This document shows positions 19,991 through 23,326 of a stretch of 23,326 nt of DNA, piece by piece. The stretch comes from a virus: the IMG/VR virus record IMGVR_UViG_3300025732_000272, positions 1 to 23,326 of that record, one strand, 5' to 3'. Every line of letters begins with the position of its first letter. The stretch's first letter is position 1. A program made the translations under genes and the position numbers. The notes under the pieces were generated by a model. That model saw only the letters and a list, made by a program, of their open reading frames with translations, was not told where the DNA came from and searched no databases.

Positions 19991-20227
19991 TTAGGCGATT
20001 GCTTGGTTAGCTTTTAGCCATTCGATCGACCTTTCAGTGCAGTCCATTTCTGTATAGCAAGAATGAGCCTTAGTAATCATGTGCGGTTCCGTTGCTACAT
20101 TGTCGATACCGTAGGACTCGCCTAAGCATGTGCGAGCTACTTCGGCATTGATAGCAGTGGCGGCTACTGAATACTTGCTGTATGAAGTTTTAACGATGAA
20201 CCAGTATTGCTGCATTTTGATTTTCAT
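19991..20227 (-). CDS. First leftward gene, hypothetical protein (78 aa)
   Basis: ATG 20227 is preferred over the GTG at 20236 because GGAG lies 8 nt upstream of it (part of the GGAG ends the GTG). The product MKIKMQQYWFIVKTSYSKYS is followed by VAATAINAEVARTCLGESYG and a final helix TERSIEWLKANQAIA. The first 35 residues look like a beta-alpha unit (YWFIVKTS...SVAATAINAEVA). No family recognised. It is the first gene downstream of the divergent region, so probably among the first expressed. Its upstream sequence has a partial leader motif (AACC...GGAG). Confidence 0.7.
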   Translation of the reverse strand: MKIKMQQYWFIVKTSYSKYSVAATAINAEVARTCLGESYGIDNVATEPHMITKAHSCYTEMDCTERSIEWLKANQAIA

Positions 20228-20259
20228 TTGATACACTCCATGAGGTTATAAAAACTATA

Positions 20260-20288
20260 CATATAATCACTACAATTAATATTGTCTA
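20260..20288 (-). promoter_or_regulatory. Candidate leftward early promoter
   Basis: Leftward reading gives TAGACA (complement of 20283-20288, 5 of 6 consensus), a 17-nt AT-rich spacer and TATATG (complement of 20260-20265, 4 of 6). A start near 20253 leaves a ~25-nt leader before ATG 20227. Position at the head of the leftward block supports it. Confidence 0.45.
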
Positions 20289-20389
20289 AGCTTTGCTATG
20301 TGTGTTCATAGAACTTTAGTATTAGATACACACAAACACACACCGATGCTTAAGATAGGCTCGATAAGTACTCTTAAAATCTTAAAAAC

Positions 20390-20429
20390 TATATATAGGT
20401 CTATAGGTGTAGTTCTATAGATATATATA
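20390..20429. repeat. Long AT-rich imperfect palindrome
   Basis: TATATATA-gg-TCTATAG (20390-20406), an 8-nt loop GTGTAGTT, then CTATAGA-TATATATA (20415-20429). The arms pair over 15 bp with one 2-nt bulge. It could be an operator, a DNA-unwinding or cruciform element of an origin, or a transcript hairpin. Confidence 0.8.
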
Positions 20430-20760
20430 AGGGACTAACTATCTTCGATGAGCTAGGGACATCAATGGATTGTTATCTATACGCTCCCTGCATCAATCGA
20501 TAAGGGGCGCAAGGGGCGGTAAGCGTTCACCTTTCCCCTGCGCAGTGCATGAGTAGGCATGTGCTCAAGGTGCAACATGGGCAGGCATTGGCCACAATCA
20601 AGCACACAGATCAAGCTTTGTTGTGGTATCGAATGGGACGGGGCTTGTGAATTTGAGTGCACCACTACTCTTCCCGCCCCAAGGAAAATTCACTTTTCTT
20701 GCCTACCTTAAATATCTATTTGTGTATGATGAGTACATCGACAACATGGAGATGTACGAG

Positions 20761-20973
20761 ATGTTTACGTTAGAGAGAGGTTTAGATATACCGGAGAGGA
20801 AGACAGGGCCTAAATACCCTTATGATCAGTTAGAACTAGGAGATAGTTTCTACCTTGAAGGAGGTGACCTATCGAAGTTATGTAATGCTAACTATAGAGA
20901 GTGGAGAAGAACAGGAAAGAAGTACACGGCAAGGAAGGTAGAGAATGGTGTAAGGGTGTGGAGGATTGAGTGA
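20761..20973 (+). CDS. DUF7303-like small phage protein (70 aa)
   Basis: The frame is open far upstream (to 20623), but that part is non-coding in character. ATG 20761 has GGAG 9 nt upstream and begins the conserved portion MFTLERGLDIPERKTGPKYP, then YDQLELGDSFYL. The C-terminus is KYTARKVENGVRVWRIE. The pattern 'kYPfd.LevGDSF.....A..Y.......yt.RKvenGvRVWRi' matches a small phage family I recall as DUF7303. ATG 20746 or 20752 are alternative starts. The stop overlaps the next GTG start (GTGA). Possibly a DNA-binding regulator; not established. Confidence 0.75.
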   Translation: MFTLERGLDIPERKTGPKYPYDQLELGDSFYLEGGDLSKLCNANYREWRRTGKKYTARKVENGVRVWRIE

Positions 20974-21191
20974 AGCATGATGATGCGGTGAGATGGATTA
21001 CGAAGTATGCAGAAGGTGATCCAAGCTATCCGTATCTGGCGATGAAGTGGTATGAGGAAGAGAGAAAGAAACGTCCTTTGAGTGCTGATGAGCAAAAGAC
21101 GGTGTTGTGGTTAAAGGAAAACTATGGAATTGAAGCCAGATTGCAGAAACTGCCACTACAGCCAAGAAATTGGACTAAAGGAAAGCCATGA
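20970..21191 (+). CDS. Hypothetical protein upstream of terminase (73 aa)
   Basis: GTG start in a GTGA overlap. The product is MKHDDAVRWITKYAEGDPSY, PYLAMKWYEEERKKRPLSAD, EQKTVLWLKENYGIEARLQK and a Lys/Pro/Trp tail. It is helical, with paired aromatic residues. A position just before the large terminase gene might suggest a small terminase role, but it lacks a clear helix-turn-helix and is shorter than usual, so I leave it unassigned. Confidence 0.7.
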   Translation: MKHDDAVRWITKYAEGDPSYPYLAMKWYEEERKKRPLSADEQKTVLWLKENYGIEARLQKLPLQPRNWTKGKP

Positions 21192-21282
21192 CGGTAAGGA
21201 AGTGGTCTTGATCTGCATTCGAGATGGCTTGCTGGCAGAAAAGGTTTGCACCTATTACGAATATGAACCAGGCATTGAATGA
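21124..21282 (+). CDS. Small four-Cys putative zinc protein (52 aa)
   Basis: ATG 21124 has AAGGA 6 nt upstream and its TGA overlaps the terminase ATG (ATGA). The 52-residue product MELKPDCRNCHYSQEIGLKE, SHDGKEVVLICIRDGLLAEK, VCTYYEYEPGIE has Cys7, Cys10, Cys31 and Cys42, a zinc-ribbon-like set. It overlaps the preceding gene by 68 nt in another frame. Without it the 87 nt before the terminase would be empty. Both the ribosome site and the ATGA coupling support it. The function is unknown; it may pair with the terminase. Confidence 0.7.
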   Translation: MELKPDCRNCHYSQEIGLKESHDGKEVVLICIRDGLLAEKVCTYYEYEPGIE

Positions 21283-23039
21283 AGTTTGACCTTAATCACT
21301 TCTACAAGTTCTGCAAGGAACTAAAGGTAGAGACCAAAGAGCTAGGCATTCAACGCTTAGGTAATCGTTTGCTTGGAAGCCAGACCTATGTGATGGAAGA
21401 GATCGCCAAGGGTCTGAACAATGACATTCACTTCTTTGTGATTCTCAAGGGAAGACAGCTTGGGATTACAACCATATCGCTTGCCTTAGACCTTTACTGG
21501 CATTTTAAGAACCCTGGGTTTCAGGGAACGCTCACGACTGATACTGAAGAGAACCGAGACCAGTTCAGAACCACCCTTGCCATGTACATGGATGGATTGC
21601 CACCGGAGTACAAGATTCCTTTGATGACGCATAACAGGAATCAGATGGTCTTAAAGAACCGATCAAGGCTCTTCTACCAGGTAGCTGGCTTGCGAGCCAA
21701 GGGTTCTTTAGGGCGTGGTAAAGGTATTACCTATCTGCATGGCACAGAAACATCGTCTTGGGGTGATGAAGAAGGACTGGCTTCTTTGCTAGCTTCTTTG
21801 GCAGAGAAGAATCCCAATAGGCTTTACCTTTTCGAAAGCACAGCCCGTGGCTTCAACATGTGGCATGACATGTGGGCAGTGGCTAAACGTGCAAGAACGC
21901 AGAAAGCTATTTTCTGTGGTTGGTGGCGCAATGAACTCTACAGTGCTGATGCCAAATCTGACGTCTACAAGGTGTACTGGGATGGCAAGCTAAGTCCTGA
22001 AGAGAAAGAATGGACAAGAGAGATTAAGAAGCTCTACCAGGTAGAGATCAATTCAAGGCAGATTGCCTGGTGGCGGTGGAAGATGAATGAGGGGATTAAA
22101 GACGAAGCCCTCATGTATCAGGAGTTTCCACCGACTGAAGACTATGCCTTCATCATGACGGGTTCGAGTTTCTTCTCACATGCCCGCTGCACTGATCAAG
22201 CCAAGGTTGCCAAGCAGTTGTTACCTCGGTTCTACCGCTTCTCAATGGGACAATACTTTGAAGACACTGAGTTAATTAACTCAACAGAGCGCATGGCAAC
22301 GCTTAAAGTATGGGAGGAGCCGATTGAAAACGCCTACTACGTCATCGGTGCTGATCCAGCATATGGAAGTAGCGACTGGGCTGATCGTTTCTGCATCCAG
22401 ATCTACCGCTGCTATGCAGATGGACTTGATCAAGTTGCGGAATTCGCTACCTCTGAACTCAACACCTACCAGTTTGCCTGGGTGGTTTGCTACCTGGCAG
22501 GGGCTTATAAGAACTCCACACTAAACCTGGAAGTGAATGGGCCAGGCCAAGCCGTGATCAATGAGATGCGCAACCTTAAACGCCAGGCTCAGACGATGGA
22601 GCCGCGCAAAGCCAGAGGCTTAATGGATGTCTTATCGCACATGCAGCATTACCTGTGGCGGCGTAATGACTCACTAGGCGGTGTCTCAAACTCGCTGGGT
22701 TACCTGACCACGCATTCATCCAAAGAACGGATGCTGAATTACTTCAAGGACTATTTCGAGCGCGGGATGATGAATGTCTACTCGATGGATTTACTTGAAG
22801 AGATGAAATCCGTGGTGCGTGACCAGGGTTCTATTGCTGCTTATGGGCGCAACAAAGATGATCGTGTCATTGCCACAGCGCTTGCTTGCGTAGCTTTTGC
22901 TGAGCAACTCATGCCAAGGCTCTTGCAAATGCGTATGACGCGTGATCGCAAAGAAGAAGCCATAACGCCCGTGCAAGTGCCGGTCGTGGATAAGCAGATC
23001 AACAACTACTTAAAAGCTATTGGCGTTGGGCCTCAGTAA
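21279..23039 (+). CDS. terL: Terminase large subunit (packaging ATPase/nuclease)
   Basis: 586 residues; ATG 21279 in an ATGA overlap. ATPase domain: Walker A-type KGRQLGITT (57-65), preceded by hydrophobic FFVIL; a Walker B-like strand ITYLHGTE with Glu157; and coupling motif LFESTARG (184-191). Nuclease domain (RNase H-like): VIGADPAYG with Asp359, LEVNG with Glu418, and NKDDRVIATALA with Asp527/Asp528. It pumps DNA into the procapsid and cuts the concatemer. The usual Walker B aspartate before the catalytic Glu is replaced by Thr (GTE instead of hDE), as in some phage terminases with S/T-E. The small subunit is not identified in the window. Confidence 0.95.
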   Translation: MKFDLNHFYKFCKELKVETKELGIQRLGNRLLGSQTYVMEEIAKGLNNDIHFFVILKGRQLGITTISLALDLYWHFKNPGFQGTLTTDTEENRDQFRTTLAMYMDGLPPEYKIPLMTHNRNQMVLKNRSRLFYQVAGLRAKGSLGRGKGITYLHGTETSSWGDEEGLASLLASLAEKNPNRLYLFESTARGFNMWHDMWAVAKRARTQKAIFCGWWRNELYSADAKSDVYKVYWDGKLSPEEKEWTREIKKLYQVEINSRQIAWWRWKMNEGIKDEALMYQEFPPTEDYAFIMTGSSFFSHARCTDQAKVAKQLLPRFYRFSMGQYFEDTELINSTERMATLKVWEEPIENAYYVIGADPAYGSSDWADRFCIQIYRCYADGLDQVAEFATSELNTYQFAWVVCYLAGAYKNSTLNLEVNGPGQAVINEMRNLKRQAQTMEPRKARGLMDVLSHMQHYLWRRNDSLGGVSNSLGYLTTHSSKERMLNYFKDYFERGMMNVYSMDLLEEMKSVVRDQGSIAAYGRNKDDRVIATALACVAFAEQLMPRLLQMRMTRDRKEEAITPVQVPVVDKQINNYLKAIGVGPQ

Positions 23040-23046
23040 GCGTCAA

Positions 23047-23326
23047 ATGATGGAAGTGATTCCTGCGTTTATGCGGGATAAGAAACGCGGCATTTCCATT
23101 GCTTTGTTTGCCGAGCTATGCGGCCTTGACCCTTTGCACTTAAGAGATGTGTTTCTCAATGGCAAATACCCGCTCACAGAACTCGTACAGACCCGTGTGA
23201 ACCGTGCTTATGAGCATTGGGTGAATGGCGACGTTGCTGTCATGGTGAAGTCGGGTAAGAAGTATGTGGAGTTTCGCAAGCAACCCAAGCCGCAAATGGT
23301 AAGGCGCAGGCTCGTTACCTTTGATG
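23047..23326 (+). CDS. Hypothetical phage protein following terminase, cut by window end
   Basis: ATG 23047 lies 7 nt after the terminase stop; an in-frame TTG at 23026 (MGLSKRQ...) is an alternative start that would overlap the terminase end. The visible 93 residues include IPAFMRDKKRGISIALFAEL, then CGLDPLHLRDVFL, YPLTELVQTRVNRAYEHWVN and a basic EFRKQPKPQMVRRRL-type end. The middle resembles a Cro/C1-type helix-turn-helix (ISIALFAELCGLDPLHLRDVF) plus a second helix. I recall similar small proteins near terminase and portal genes in uncultured phages. The reading frame is open at the window edge. Confidence 0.75.
   Translation, partial: MMEVIPAFMRDKKRGISIALFAELCGLDPLHLRDVFLNGKYPLTELVQTRVNRAYEHWVNGDVAVMVKSGKKYVEFRKQPKPQMVRRRLVTFD

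Larger units (their letters stand above)
20228..20760. other. Divergent non-coding region between leftward and rightward genes
   Basis: No credible gene is visible over 533 nt. The left 200 nt are very AT-rich and hold the candidate leftward promoter, a GT/CA-rich stretch (20298-20343) and a long imperfect palindrome (20390-20429). The right part contains direct repeats AAGGGGCG at 20502-20509 and 20511-20518, and an inverted repeat GTGAATTT/AAATTCAC (20647-20654, 20686-20693). A further -35/-10-like pair facing right (TTGCTA 20293, TAGTAT 20317, 18-nt gap) is weak. The layout fits an early control region and possibly a replication origin. Confidence 0.6.

Noticed and set aside
20623-20760. 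N-terminal extension of the DUF7303-like gene from a GTG at 20623
   Set aside because: No ribosome site for the GTG, sequence crosses an inverted repeat, and the conserved family part begins at about 20761.
20970-21191. Small terminase subunit
   Set aside because: Position fits, but there is no clear helix-turn-helix and it is shorter than usual, so no function was assigned.

Overview
The window looks like part of a tailed double-stranded DNA phage genome, probably from a virus of Gram-negative bacteria and possibly uncultured. The evidence is a large terminase subunit, a holin/GH24-lysozyme lysis cassette, long Ala/Gln-rich coiled-coil virion proteins, a phage-type recombination module, and very tight gene packing with many ATGA, GTGA and TAATG stop/start overlaps. 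By eye the GC content is in the mid-40s. Several small genes resemble families I recall from phages of Burkholderiales-like hosts; that host guess is weak inference. I see no tRNA, CRISPR array, insertion sequence, integrase or repressor module in the window.

Layout. (1) 1-8163, rightward: four long virion-type genes, the first open at the window edge. It carries a TPTV repeat and three diverged ~45-residue repeats; the fourth is a ~980-residue probable internal or ejection protein. (2) 8153-12049, rightward: small accessory genes, a small beta-rich protein, three consecutive small proteins with one membrane segment plus a polar tail, a GTA-type holin, a GH24 lysozyme, a DUF6321-like protein and an HNH nuclease. 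(3) 12029-12057: a strong leftward terminator overlapping the last rightward gene, marking the convergence of late and early transcription. (4) 12156-20227, leftward early block: Hjc-like nuclease, winged-helix and HTH proteins, NrdR-like zinc ribbon, SSB-like protein with an acidic tip, candidate RecT-like annealing protein, YqaJ-like exonuclease, many small unknown genes, and an ArdC/zincin protein. One rightward HNH gene (18067-18573) interrupts this block. (5) 20228-20760: an AT-rich divergent non-coding region with a long imperfect palindrome and a candidate leftward promoter. (6) 20761-23326, rightward: a DUF7303-like protein, two small genes (one a hidden four-Cys protein), the terminase large subunit, and the start of another gene.

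The most unusual part is 16100-16471, a non-coding gap inside the leftward block. It is full of nested helices, and the strand pattern of G-U wobbles and tetraloops says the RNA is made from the + strand, antisense to the operon. It begins with a weak promoter match and a 71-nt three-tier hairpin ending in a T-run, then continues into a second structured domain ending in a 12-bp hairpin. I do not recognise it as a known RNA. A second unusual signal is a repeated leader (CTTAACC, 3 nt, GGRGA, short A-rich spacer, ATG) directly before three leftward genes, each preceded by a hairpin or by the structured RNA locus.

How it may work together (inference): the divergent region fires the leftward early genes (counter-defence, recombination and regulation) and the rightward packaging genes. 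Late transcription yields virion and lysis proteins and meets early transcription near 12.05 kb.
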